In this document: positions 7,893 to 15,836 of the stretch, in pieces | Layout of the letters: each line of letters begins with the position of its first letter | How positions within the stretch are numbered: position 1 is the stretch's first letter | Position numbers and translations under genes: made by a program | Notes under the pieces: generated by a model | The model's input: the letters and a program-made list of their open reading frames with translations, nothing else | What the model was told of the DNA's origin: nothing | Database searches by the model: none | Assembly (NCBI RefSeq): GCF_022213065.1 | Contig: NZ_JAKLJA010000013.1 | Location: 62,001 to 126,000, forward strand | From: Paraburkholderia tagetis | Lineage (GTDB): Bacteria > Pseudomonadota > Gammaproteobacteria > Burkholderiales > Burkholderiaceae | Reading direction: 5' to 3' | Length of the DNA: 64,000 nt

Positions 7893-8495
7893 ATGCACAC
7901 CCCTACCCGTACCAGAACGCACGACGTCGCCAGCTCGCCCACCCCCGGCACGGTGGCGGTGGCCCTGACGATCAACGGCGTGCGCCACGCATTGACGCTG
8001 GAGCCATGGACCAGCCTGCTGGACCTCCTGCGCGAACGCTTCCAGTTGACCGGCACGAAAAAAGGCTGCGACCACGGCCAATGCGGCGCCTGCACGGTGC
8101 TCGTGGACGGCGTGCGCATCAACGCGTGCCTGGCGCTCGCGGTTGCCCACGACGGCGCGGCCATCATGACCGTGGAAGGTCTCGCGCAAGGCGAGACGCT
8201 CCATCCGGTGCAGCAGGCCTTCATCGATCACGATGCGTTCCAGTGCGGCTACTGCACGCCAGGCCAGATCTGCTCCGCGGTGGGCCTGCTTGCCGAAGAT
8301 CACGCCCATTGCCGCGACGACGTGCGCGAGCAGATGAGCGGCAATCTCTGCCGTTGCGGCGCGTACGTCAACATCACGAACGCCGTCGAGGCCGTGCGCC
8401 TCGCGCAGACGGACAAAGAGGACGAAGAGGACAAAGAGGACAAAGAGGACGAAGGGGACGAAAAGGACAAAGAGGATCAAGAGGACGCACCATGA
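7893..8495 (+). CDS. Molybdenum hydroxylase 2Fe-2S subunit (PaoA/YagT-like)
   Basis: The electron-transfer subunit of a three-part xanthine-dehydrogenase-family enzyme. Residues about 25-100 form the plant-ferredoxin-like cluster (GCDHGQCGACTVLVDG with a fourth Cys in INACLALA); residues about 110-165 form the second 2Fe-2S domain (FQCGYCTPGQ ... NLCRCGAY). No twin-arginine signal is present, unlike E. coli PaoA, so a cytoplasmic enzyme is likely. The last 28 residues are almost only Lys/Glu/Asp, encoded by a 9- to 12-bp tandem repeat of GACAAAGAG units (about 8410-8487), and are not part of the family fold. Stop and next start overlap as ATGA. Confidence 0.92.
   Translation: MHTPTRTRTHDVASSPTPGTVAVALTINGVRHALTLEPWTSLLDLLRERFQLTGTKKGCDHGQCGACTVLVDGVRINACLALAVAHDGAAIMTVEGLAQGETLHPVQQAFIDHDAFQCGYCTPGQICSAVGLLAEDHAHCRDDVREQMSGNLCRCGAYVNITNAVEAVRLAQTDKEDEEDKEDKEDEGDEKDKEDQEDAP
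8408..8487 (+). repeat. In-frame tandem repeat encoding an acidic tail
   Basis: Units of GACAAAGAG and GACGAAGAG are repeated in frame at the 3' end of the 2Fe-2S subunit gene and give a Lys-Glu-Asp-only tail. The repeat length keeps the frame, so expansions would only lengthen the tail. Confidence 0.8.
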
Positions 8496-9520
8496 ACCGC
8501 TTCTCTTATATGCGCGCGAACAGTGTCGCCGAGGCGGTGCGCCTGCACGCGCTCACCGACGATGCCCAGTTTCTCGCGGGCGGCACCAACCTCGTCGATC
8601 TGATGCGCGAAAACGTCATGCAGCCCGCCGCGCTCATCGACATCACACGGCTGCCGCTACGCGGCATCGCGCCGACGCCGGACGGCGGCCTGCGCATCGG
8701 CGCGCTCGTGAGCAACAGCGCGCTCGCCTGGGACGCGCGTGTGCGCGAGCGTTATCCGATGCTCGCGCAGGCCATACTCGCGGGGGCTTCGGCGCAGATT
8801 CGCAATGCCGCCACGGTCGGCGGCAATCTGCTCCAGCGCACCCGTTGCCTGTACTTCTACGATCCGGCCAGCAGTTGCAACAAGCGCGCGCCCGGCTCCG
8901 GCTGCGCCGCGCTCGATGGCGTGAACCGCATGCATGCGATCTTCGGCGCGAGCGAGCACTGCATCGCGACGCATCCGTCCGATATGTGCGTCGCGCTGGC
9001 GGCGCTCGATGCAAGCGTCCAGATAGCGGGCCGCGACGGCGCGCGCGTGCTGCCGTTCGACTCGCTGCACCGCCTGCCCGGCGATACGCCGCATCGCGAG
9101 ACCGCGCTCGCCGAAGAGGCGCTCATCACCGCCATCGATCTGCCCGCCGAAGGCTATGCGCAGCACTGCACGTATCTGAAAGTGCGCGACCGCCAGTCGT
9201 ATGCGTTCGCCCTGGTGTCGGTCGCATTGGGCCTGCGCGTGGAGGACGGCATGATACGCGCGCTGGGCTGCGCGCTCGGCGGGGTCGCGCACAAGCCGTG
9301 GCGCGATCGTGAAGCGGAAGCGCTGCTCATCGGCGGCGCGGCGCACGATACGCGTACGCATGCCCGCTTCGCCGGGATGATCGTCGCGCGCGCCGACCCG
9401 CGCCCCGGCAACGCCTTCAAGGTCGAGCTCGCGCGCCGCGCGATCGTGCGCGCCTTCGAGCGCGCGCTCGCGGCGCAATCGGCGCAATCGGCGCAAGACG
9501 CCGAGGAGGACGAAGCATGA
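8492..9520 (+). CDS. Molybdenum hydroxylase FAD subunit with 4Fe-4S insertion (PaoB/YagS-like)
   Basis: 342 residues. The FAD-binding PCMH fold is seen in FLAGGTNLVDLM and GASAQIRNAATVGGNLLQ, followed by a CO-dehydrogenase-type C-terminal domain. Right after the flavin motif lies a cysteine-rich insertion, RTRCLYFYDPASSCNKRAPGSGC, which in E. coli PaoB and in 4-hydroxybenzoyl-CoA reductase binds an extra 4Fe-4S cluster. The ATG at 8492 overlaps the upstream stop, so the longer open frame before it is not used. The tail (AAQSAQSAQDAEEDEA) again comes from a small repeat. Coupled to the catalytic subunit by another ATGA overlap. Confidence 0.92.
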   Translation: MNRFSYMRANSVAEAVRLHALTDDAQFLAGGTNLVDLMRENVMQPAALIDITRLPLRGIAPTPDGGLRIGALVSNSALAWDARVRERYPMLAQAILAGASAQIRNAATVGGNLLQRTRCLYFYDPASSCNKRAPGSGCAALDGVNRMHAIFGASEHCIATHPSDMCVALAALDASVQIAGRDGARVLPFDSLHRLPGDTPHRETALAEEALITAIDLPAEGYAQHCTYLKVRDRQSYAFALVSVALGLRVEDGMIRALGCALGGVAHKPWRDREAEALLIGGAAHDTRTHARFAGMIVARADPRPGNAFKVELARRAIVRAFERALAAQSAQSAQDAEEDEA

Positions 9521-11901
9521 GCACCGCTTTCGAATCCCGCCGCGGTGGCGCACAAGCCGCGAAGACTTCCGCGCCGCCTACCCAGGCATCAAGCCAGGCA
9601 TCAAGCCAGGCACCTACCCACGCACCTACGCAGGCACGCACCCAGGCACGCATCGGCGCACCGCTGCCGCGCGTGGATGGCCGCGCCAAGGTCACGGGCT
9701 CCGCGCGCTACGCCGCTGAATTTCCGGCCGCCGGACTCGTGCATGGCGCGGTCGTGAACGCGCCAATCGCGCGCGGCAAAATCATCGCCATCGACGCCTC
9801 CGCCGCGCAGGCGCTGCCTGGCGTGCTGCTGGTGCTGACGCACGAAAACCGCCCGGCGCTGGCCGAAGACGACGCCGCCTGGAAAGACCAGATCGCGCCG
9901 GGCGGCCAGCCGTTCCGGCCGCTCGGCGATGCGCGCATCCGCTACGCGGGCCAGCCCGTCGCGCTCGTGGTGGCCGAAACGCCCGAGCTTGCCGCACACG
10001 CGGCATCGCTCGTGCGCGTGCGTTATCACAGCGAGCCGCATCAGACCGACCTCGGCCCCGTGCTGCAAGACGCGGTCATGCCCTCGCTCGAAAAAGGCGG
10101 CTTCGAGCCGCCGCCCGCACCGCGCGGCGACGCCTGGCAGGCGCTCGAACGCGCCGATGCGCGCACCGACGCGTTCTACTCCACGCCCGTAGAGTTCCAC
10201 CAGCCGATGGAGCCGCATGGCTGTACGGTCGTGCCCTCGGCGGACGGCCGCTTCACCGTCTACGAAAAAACCCAGGGCGTGCGCAACACGCAGCAATACC
10301 TGATGAAGGTGTTCGCGCTGCCGCAAGACCGCGTGCGCGTGGTCTCGCCCTTCGTGGGCGGCGCGTTCGGCTCGGGCCTGCGGCCCCAGTATCACTTGCC
10401 GCTCGCCATGATGGCCGCGCGCAGCTTGCGCCGTCCGGTGCGCGTGTCGCTCACGCGCGCGCAGATGTTCACCTTCGGCCACCGGCCAGCTTCGATCCAG
10501 CATGTCGCGCTCGGAGCGCGTCGTGACGGACGACTCGAAGCGATCATCCACGAAGCCGTAGGCGAAACTTCGCAGTTCGAAGATTTTACGGACGTGGTCG
10601 TGAACTGGGCCGGCCAGCTCTATCGTGCCGACCATGTGCAACTCGGCTACAAGCTCGCGCGCCTCGACGTCTACACGCCCATCGACATGCGCGCGCCCGG
10701 CGCAGCGCAAGGGCTTTTCGCACTCGAATGCGCGATGGACGAACTGGCCGTCGCGCTGAACATGGACCCGCTCGAACTGCGCATCCGCAATTACTCGACC
10801 GAAGACCCCGAGAAAAAGCGGCCGTTTTCGAGCAAGGCGCTGCTCGACTGCTACGCGCAGGGCGCGGAGCGCTTCGGCTGGGGCGCACGCGTTGCCGCGC
10901 CGCGCTCGATGCGCGAGGGCCACGAACTGGTGGGCTACGGCATGGCCACCGGCATCTGGGAGGCCCTGCAAACCGGCGCCAGCGTGCGCGCCACGCTGGA
11001 CGCCGACGGCGTGCTCGCGCTCGCGAGCGCCACCGCCGATATCGGCACCGGCACCTATACCGCGATCTCGCAGATCGGCGCGGACATCCTGCACATGCCA
11101 ATCGAGGACGTGCGCTTCACGCTCGGCGACACATCGCTGCCGGACGCGCCGATCGAAGGCGGGTCGTGGACGGTGGCGTCGGTGGGCAGCGCGGCATCGG
11201 TCGCCTGCAAGCAGTTGCGCGCGCGGCTCGCCCAGTTGCTGGTCGAGCATGGCGGCGTGGGCTTCGCGAACCTCGACGCCGATACGCTGAGCGAAGCATT
11301 CGTGATCGAGCACGGCGAGGTATGCCTGCGCAGCGGCAACACGCAAGGCGCGCGCGATACAGGAGCGGCAACGCGCATCGCCATCGCCGACCTGCTGGCC
11401 CGGGCGGGCATGAAAACACTGGAGGAGCAGGTCACGCTCAAGCCCGACGCCGTGCGCGAGCGCTACTCGATGGCGACGCATTCCGCCGTGTTCGCCGAGG
11501 TCCGCGTGGACGAATCGCTCGGCCAGGTGCGCGTCGCGCGCGTAGTGAGCGCCGTGGCCGCCGGGCGCATCATCAACCCCGCGACGGCGGCAAACCAGAT
11601 CGCGGGTGGCGTGGTCTGGGGCATCGGCATGGCGCTGCACGAGCGCGCGCAGTTCGATCACACGCTGGGCCGCATCATGAATCACAACCTGGCCGACTAC
11701 CTCGTGCCCACGAATGCCGACATCGGCGACATCGACGTATTGTTTGTCGACGAGCACGACGAGTTCGTGAATCCGCTCGGTGCCAAGGGCGTGGGCGAGA
11801 TTGGCGTGGTGGGCGTGGCCGCGGCGGTGGCGAACGCAATCTGGCACGCCACGGGCAAACGCGTGCGCGCATTGCCGATCACGCTGGACAAACTGCTCTG
11901 A
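9517..11901 (+). CDS. Molybdenum hydroxylase catalytic (molybdopterin) subunit, PaoC/YagR-like
   Basis: A 794-residue subunit that binds the molybdopterin-cytosine cofactor and hydroxylates or oxidises the substrate, often an aldehyde in the PaoC group. The family core starts at about residue 48 (GAPLPRVDGRAKVTGSARYAAE). Cofactor-binding blocks include SPFVGGAFGSGL, DMRAPGAAQGLFALE and the C-terminal GAKGVGEIGVVG with the catalytic glutamate. The first 45 residues are a repeat-encoded Ala/Gln/Thr stretch (DNA repeat about 9583-9650) with no Tat motif. It closes the ATGA-coupled three-gene operon; no XdhC/MocA-type maturation factor is present nearby. Confidence 0.93.
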   Translation: MSTAFESRRGGAQAAKTSAPPTQASSQASSQAPTHAPTQARTQARIGAPLPRVDGRAKVTGSARYAAEFPAAGLVHGAVVNAPIARGKIIAIDASAAQALPGVLLVLTHENRPALAEDDAAWKDQIAPGGQPFRPLGDARIRYAGQPVALVVAETPELAAHAASLVRVRYHSEPHQTDLGPVLQDAVMPSLEKGGFEPPPAPRGDAWQALERADARTDAFYSTPVEFHQPMEPHGCTVVPSADGRFTVYEKTQGVRNTQQYLMKVFALPQDRVRVVSPFVGGAFGSGLRPQYHLPLAMMAARSLRRPVRVSLTRAQMFTFGHRPASIQHVALGARRDGRLEAIIHEAVGETSQFEDFTDVVVNWAGQLYRADHVQLGYKLARLDVYTPIDMRAPGAAQGLFALECAMDELAVALNMDPLELRIRNYSTEDPEKKRPFSSKALLDCYAQGAERFGWGARVAAPRSMREGHELVGYGMATGIWEALQTGASVRATLDADGVLALASATADIGTGTYTAISQIGADILHMPIEDVRFTLGDTSLPDAPIEGGSWTVASVGSAASVACKQLRARLAQLLVEHGGVGFANLDADTLSEAFVIEHGEVCLRSGNTQGARDTGAATRIAIADLLARAGMKTLEEQVTLKPDAVRERYSMATHSAVFAEVRVDESLGQVRVARVVSAVAAGRIINPATAANQIAGGVVWGIGMALHERAQFDHTLGRIMNHNLADYLVPTNADIGDIDVLFVDEHDEFVNPLGAKGVGEIGVVGVAAAVANAIWHATGKRVRALPITLDKLL

Positions 11902-11913
11902 AGGCAGCGCGCC

Positions 11914-13008
11914 ATGACACCCTCGCCCGTCACGCGTCTCACCGCGCAGGCCTACACCATTCCCACCGATCGCCCCGAGGCGGACGGCACGATCGCATGG
12001 CGCGCCACGACGCTCGTGGTCGTGGAAATCGACGCGCTCGGTAAAACCGGCATCGGCTACACCTATGCGCATGCGAACGCAGCCGCGCTCATTGCCGGCG
12101 TGCTCGCCGACGAAGTCCGCCAGCACGATCTCCACGACATCGGCCGCATCAATCTCGCGATGCAGCGCGCCGTGCGCAATATCGGACGACCTGGCAGCGC
12201 GGCCTGTGCGATCTCCGCCGTCGATGCAGCGCTCTGGGACCTCAAGGCCAAGGTATTCGACGTACCGCTGGTCGCGCTGCTGGGCGCCCAGCGCGAGAGC
12301 GTGCCGGTATACGGCAGCGGCGGCTTCACGAGCTACGATCTCGACACGCTTGCGTGCCAGTTGCGCGGCTGGATCGAGCAGGACGGTTGCCAGTGGGTGA
12401 AGATGAAAGTCGGCTCGCAGCCCGCCGACGATCCCGGGCGCGTGGAGGCGGCGCGGCGCGCGATAGGCGACGCGGGCCTGTTCGTCGACGCCAACGGTGC
12501 GTATGCACTCAAGGAAGCGCAGCGGCTTGCGGCCTTGTTCGATGCCCAGGGCGTGCAATGGTTCGAAGAGCCCGTTTCATCGGACGACCGGCGCGGTCTT
12601 GCGGCGCTGCGTGCGGTGCTGCCGCCTGCGATGTCGCTGGCTGCGGGCGAATACGCTTATACCGCCGACGACTTTCGCGCGCTGCTCGAAACGCATGCGG
12701 TGGACGTGCTGCAGGCCGATGCGTCGCGCTGTTGCGGTATTTCCGGTTTTCTCCAGGCCGATGCGCTCTGCGATGCGTGGCATCGGCCGCTCTCGGCGCA
12801 CTGCGCTCCCGCGCTGCATCTGCATCCGGCTTGCGCGGCCAGGCGCGTGCAGCATATCGAGTGGTTTCATGATCATGCGCGTATCGAGGCGATGCTGTTT
12901 GATGGGGCGCCGCGCTTGAAGCGCGGCAGGATTGCGCCCGATCTTACGCGACCTGGTTGTGGGCTCGTGCTGCGTCGCGCTGATGCTCAGCGATATGCTG
13001 TGATGTGA
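11914..13008 (+). CDS. Enolase-superfamily enzyme (mandelate racemase/muconate lactonising type)
   Basis: A 364-residue enzyme with an N-terminal capping domain (about 1-125) and a C-terminal barrel. The barrel carries the KxK base motif (WVKMKVG, Lys163/Lys165), metal ligands in LFVDANGAY (Asp192), WFEEP (Glu218/219) and AAGEYAY (Glu246), and a histidine in LSAHCAPALHLH. This lays out the proton-abstraction chemistry of acid-sugar dehydratases, racemases and lactonisers. It starts 12 bases after the molybdenum hydroxylase stop and is probably co-transcribed, which suggests a sugar- or acid-oxidation route, but the substrate is not evident. Its last 60 bases become G/T-rich just before a repeat element. 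Confidence 0.88.
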   Translation: MTPSPVTRLTAQAYTIPTDRPEADGTIAWRATTLVVVEIDALGKTGIGYTYAHANAAALIAGVLADEVRQHDLHDIGRINLAMQRAVRNIGRPGSAACAISAVDAALWDLKAKVFDVPLVALLGAQRESVPVYGSGGFTSYDLDTLACQLRGWIEQDGCQWVKMKVGSQPADDPGRVEAARRAIGDAGLFVDANGAYALKEAQRLAALFDAQGVQWFEEPVSSDDRRGLAALRAVLPPAMSLAAGEYAYTADDFRALLETHAVDVLQADASRCCGISGFLQADALCDAWHRPLSAHCAPALHLHPACAARRVQHIEWFHDHARIEAMLFDGAPRLKRGRIAPDLTRPGCGLVLRRADAQRYAVM

Positions 13009-13045
13009 TTGCTGGTGCTGGTGCTGGTGCGCTGCTGATGTTTGG

Positions 13046-13297
13046 CGCGTTTCCTTGTGTTCGTGTCGGTCTATTAGTGTTGCCCCTGTGCGGGGCGGCA
13101 CCTACTTTTCTTTGCAGCGGCAAAGAAAAGTAGGCAAAAGAAAGCCGCTCACACCGCTAGTGTGACGCAGTACACCTCTTGCCCGTGATCGGAGCGGTTC
13201 CGGAGCGTCTGTCACCACGCGCCGTACAACGGAGTGACTAAGGGCTCATTCCTCCGGCGGCGCTTCGCGCGCCGTGGGGCATAATCCAAAACCAGAG
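13046..13297 (+). repeat. Interspersed repeat, copy A
   Basis: About 250 bp running from GCGTTTCCTTGTGTTCGTG through GTTGCCCCTGTGCGGGGCGGC and a perfect hairpin (CCTACTTTTCTTTGC 13101-13115, loop AGCG, complement 13120-13134) to GGGGCATAATCCAAAAC. Almost the whole length recurs inverted as copy C (25643-25890), and the left half recurs as copy B (25266-25560). No coding sense is apparent. Its right end abuts a truncated gene. Confidence 0.85.
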
Positions 13298-13299
13298 GA

Positions 13300-13686
13300 A
13301 TGCATACTAATCGCGGACATGCAGGGTCGTTCGGCTACGAACGCGAGCACTACGACGTCTCGCAGACCATCGCCGAACAGGTGCTGCTGCCGGCCGTGCG
13401 AAAGGCGCCGCCCGAGACGCTCGTGATCAGCGATGGCTTTAGCTGCCGGCACCAGATTCGCGATGGCACGGGCCGCCGGGCCATGCATCCCGCCGAGGTC
13501 GTTGCGCTCGCACTGGAGCGACGCGCCGACGCCTCCATCGGCCTAACCGAGCGGCGCTATCTCGATCCCGCTGCGCAGGTGACGCCCGCTCAGGTCGCTC
13601 AGGTTGCTCAGGTCGCTGCGGGCGTGGCTGCTGTGGCCGCCATTGGTGCGCTGGGCGCGCTCGCGCTGCGCCAGCGACGCCGTTGA
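13300..13686 (+). pseudogene. C-terminal remnant of an FAD/Fe-S oxidoreductase (YdiJ-like)
   Basis: The 128-residue frame encodes GHAGSFGYEREHYDVSQTIAEQVLLP...ETLVISDGFSCRHQI...AMHPAEVVALALE, which is the very end of large YdiJ-type FAD-linked oxidases fused to an iron-sulphur domain (normally about 1000 residues). The expected Cys-Cys-Gly-Met before AGSFGYE is eroded to CRGH. Everything upstream is missing and repeat copy A begins within a few bases. No ribosome site precedes the ATG. A hydrophobic Ala-rich extension (VAAVAAIGALGALAL) ends the frame, preceded by a small CAGGTYGCT tandem repeat. Best read as a relic; expression is unlikely. Confidence 0.75.
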
Positions 13687-13721
13687 TCGTTCGTTGATCG
13701 TTGATCGAGACAGAAACGCCG

Positions 13722-13883
13722 CTAACGACGCAGAGCGCCAAACAGCAGACTGGCAATGAAGAGGATGACGAAAATAATGAACAGGATCTGCGCGATGCTC
13801 GCCGCTCCGGCAGCGATGCCACCAAACCCGAAGATAGCCGCGATCACGGCGATGATGAAAAACACGACGGCGTAATAAAGCAT
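13722..13883 (-). CDS. DUF1328 (YtjA) family small membrane protein
   Basis: A 53-residue protein, MLYYAVVFFIIAVIAAIFGF... ending LFGALRR, with two hydrophobic helices separated by GGIAAGAASIAQ. This is the complete DUF1328 pattern of small inner-membrane proteins found widely in proteobacteria, often induced by stress. AGGAGC lies 5 bases before its ATG on the minus strand. Function in the cell is not established. Confidence 0.88.
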   Translation of the reverse strand: MLYYAVVFFIIAVIAAIFGFGGIAAGAASIAQILFIIFVILFIASLLFGALRR

Positions 13884-14201
13884 TGTCGGCTCCTGAATGG
13901 CACGGCCGCCGCAACGGGTCGGTAAAGTCTGCCGCCATTGCGCACGGACCCATGCTCTGCATGGTCACGCCCACTGTTCCGCAATGCTCGTGCCTCGTGC
14001 AGTGACCGCCCCGCCGGGAGTCGTGCCAGATCTTCGCCACGGCGCGCAAATCGTGCTGTTTCAGGCCTGTCCGCCTGGATTCGCTTGCGGACATGCCGTG
14101 GCATCGCCATTGCTGCATGAGACGGGGCGCGTTCGTGACCCGCGCCACCGCCATCCGCCATCCGCCACCCGTCCAACAGGAGGCACCAGGAGGAATCCGC
14201 C
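13884..14201. other. Intergenic between divergent genes, no gene seen
   Basis: 318 bp between the divergent DUF1328 and decarboxylase genes. It must hold both promoters, but no clear -35/-10 pair or palindrome stands out. A GCCATCCGCCATCCGCCACC stutter occurs near 14150-14170. Confidence 0.5.
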
Positions 14202-15476
14202 ATGAGCACAAGGAGCACGACCCGTCCAACGAGTCCGGCCACGCGGCCGCCCACGAAGCGCCGTCTGGGCAACTGGATGCCGCAAAAGGAGGAAGCCGCT
14301 GCGCAAGCACGCCTGCAGATCGCCTCCGCCGCATACGAACGCGCGCGCAGCACACCCACAGCCAAGGTCGTGCGGGAGCTTGCGGAGCTTGTCCAGAGCG
14401 ATACGGTGCTGCGAATGAATCTCTCGCGCGCGATCGACGAAGCGCTGGGCGCGGGGTTCGAGCTCGGCTACACCAATATCGACGAGCTGATGATCGTCGT
14501 CGATTACCTTGCGAGCTATGCGCCGCCTTTCGATCTGGAGGTGCCGGTGGCAACGCCGCTCAACCTCGTGCTCGACTGGCCGATGTGCATGCCGTCCGGT
14601 TATGCCGTGTTTCGCGACCCCGCATTCAATGCGCAATTGCGGCGCGTGCTCGAGTACTGGTGCGGCTTTCTCTGCGGACCGCATTCGCGCGTGCACCTCA
14701 CCACCGACGCGCCGCATGGCTGGTTCTGCGATGCCGCGCAGCGCAGGATGTCCCTCGACGATTACTACTGCGACCGCTCGCAGCCTCATTGGGGATTCGC
14801 CTCATGGAACGACTTCTTCACGCGCCGGCTGCGCGCGGGCGCGCGGCCCGTCGACGAGCCTGGGAATCCTGCGGGAATCGTCAACGCGTGCGAAGCGGCG
14901 CCCTACGACATCCGCGATGACTGCCAGCTCCATGATCGCTTCTGGGTCAAAGCGCAGCCCTATTCGCTGCGCGAAATCCTCGCCGGCAGCGAACTGGAGT
15001 GCGTCAAGCGCTTCGCCGGCGGCTCCGTCTATCAGGGATATTTGAGCGCATTCAACTATCACCGCTGGCACGCGCCGGTCGCGGGCACGATCGTGCAGGC
15101 CTACAACGTGGACGGCACCTACTACTCCGGGCTCGAAGCCGAAGGCACCGATGCGCGCGGCCTCAACGATTCGCAGGGCTATACGACCGCCGTCGCGGCG
15201 CGCGCCGTGATCGTGATCGAGGCGGACGCGCCCGCCATCGGCATGGTCGCCTGCGTGTTCGTGGGCATGGCCGAGGTGTCCTCGTGCCGCATCGTCGCGT
15301 TGACGGGGCAGCACGTCGCCAAGGGCGACGAGCTTGGCTTCTTCCAGTATGGCGGCAGCACGTACTGTCTGATTTTTCAGCCGGATGTGATTCGCGAGTT
15401 TGTGCCCAAGCCGCCCTGGCGCGACGACGTCGCGCCGCTCAAGATCAACGCGCGGCTCGCGCTCGCTGCGATTTGA
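14202..15476 (+). CDS. Phosphatidylserine decarboxylase-family protein, PsiD-like
   Basis: 424 residues. Residues about 60-200 resemble the N-terminal domain that fungal PsiD and its bacterial relatives carry (IDELMIVVDYL, WPMCMPSGYAVF, WCGFLCGPHS), and residues 205-420 are a phosphatidylserine-decarboxylase domain with FNYHRWHAPVAG (His287, His290) and the self-cleavage site GGST (384-387), where Ser386 would become the pyruvoyl group. Proteins of this architecture decarboxylate aromatic amino acids (PsiD) or phosphatidylserine; the substrate here is unknown. A canonical Psd usually has LGST. AGGAGG lies 6 bases before the ATG. The first 25 residues are Thr/Arg/Pro-rich and without a membrane helix, so it is probably soluble. 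Confidence 0.85.
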   Translation: MSTRSTTRPTSPATRPPTKRRLGNWMPQKEEAAAQARLQIASAAYERARSTPTAKVVRELAELVQSDTVLRMNLSRAIDEALGAGFELGYTNIDELMIVVDYLASYAPPFDLEVPVATPLNLVLDWPMCMPSGYAVFRDPAFNAQLRRVLEYWCGFLCGPHSRVHLTTDAPHGWFCDAAQRRMSLDDYYCDRSQPHWGFASWNDFFTRRLRAGARPVDEPGNPAGIVNACEAAPYDIRDDCQLHDRFWVKAQPYSLREILAGSELECVKRFAGGSVYQGYLSAFNYHRWHAPVAGTIVQAYNVDGTYYSGLEAEGTDARGLNDSQGYTTAVAARAVIVIEADAPAIGMVACVFVGMAEVSSCRIVALTGQHVAKGDELGFFQYGGSTYCLIFQPDVIREFVPKPPWRDDVAPLKINARLALAAI

Positions 15477-15836
15477 GCCGCGAAACTGCGGCGAAACTGC
15501 GGCGGAACTGCGGCACTTCGCGTCTCACCCGCCGCGCTGACGCGTGTCTGGACAAGCGTCTGAACAAGCGCCGGACCCATGAAATACGCGCCATCGGATG
15601 AGACGCCCTTACATGCGCTTGTAAAAGTAGCAATGCCTCGCAACAACGGGTAGTGCCTCGCACGACCCCGACCATGCCCCGAAGCCCTGCACGCCAGATC
15701 AACGTCTGACCACCGCACCAGATGCTTCGCAGTCGAAACCAGTGGCACGGCACATGCATGGCATGTTGCACCCGCTGCAACATTTGCAGCGCAGGTCGGC
15801 GAAGCGTCGGCTGCCTACTCCTCGCGAGGACACCTC
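15477..15836. other. Intergenic with small tandem repeat and a hairpin
   Basis: 360 bp without a convincing gene. It starts with three copies of GCGAAACTGCGG-like 12-mers (about 15479-15514). A dyad ATGTTGCA (15764-15771), loop CCCGC, TGCAACAT (15777-15784) lies about 50 bases before the GT4 start and could be an operator or leader hairpin. Confidence 0.5.

Noticed and set aside
6975..8480. A 501-codon minus-strand open frame
   Set aside because: It runs through the phasin end, a terminator, a minisatellite and the 2Fe-2S gene in antisense, with repeat-derived stretches (LFVLFVLFV, WAAHGR) and no real domain.
9601..12558. A 985-codon open frame on the minus strand
   Set aside because: It is antisense to the molybdenum hydroxylase catalytic subunit and the enolase-family gene, both with clear motifs. 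Its His/Arg-rich translation is typical of reading high-GC genes backwards.
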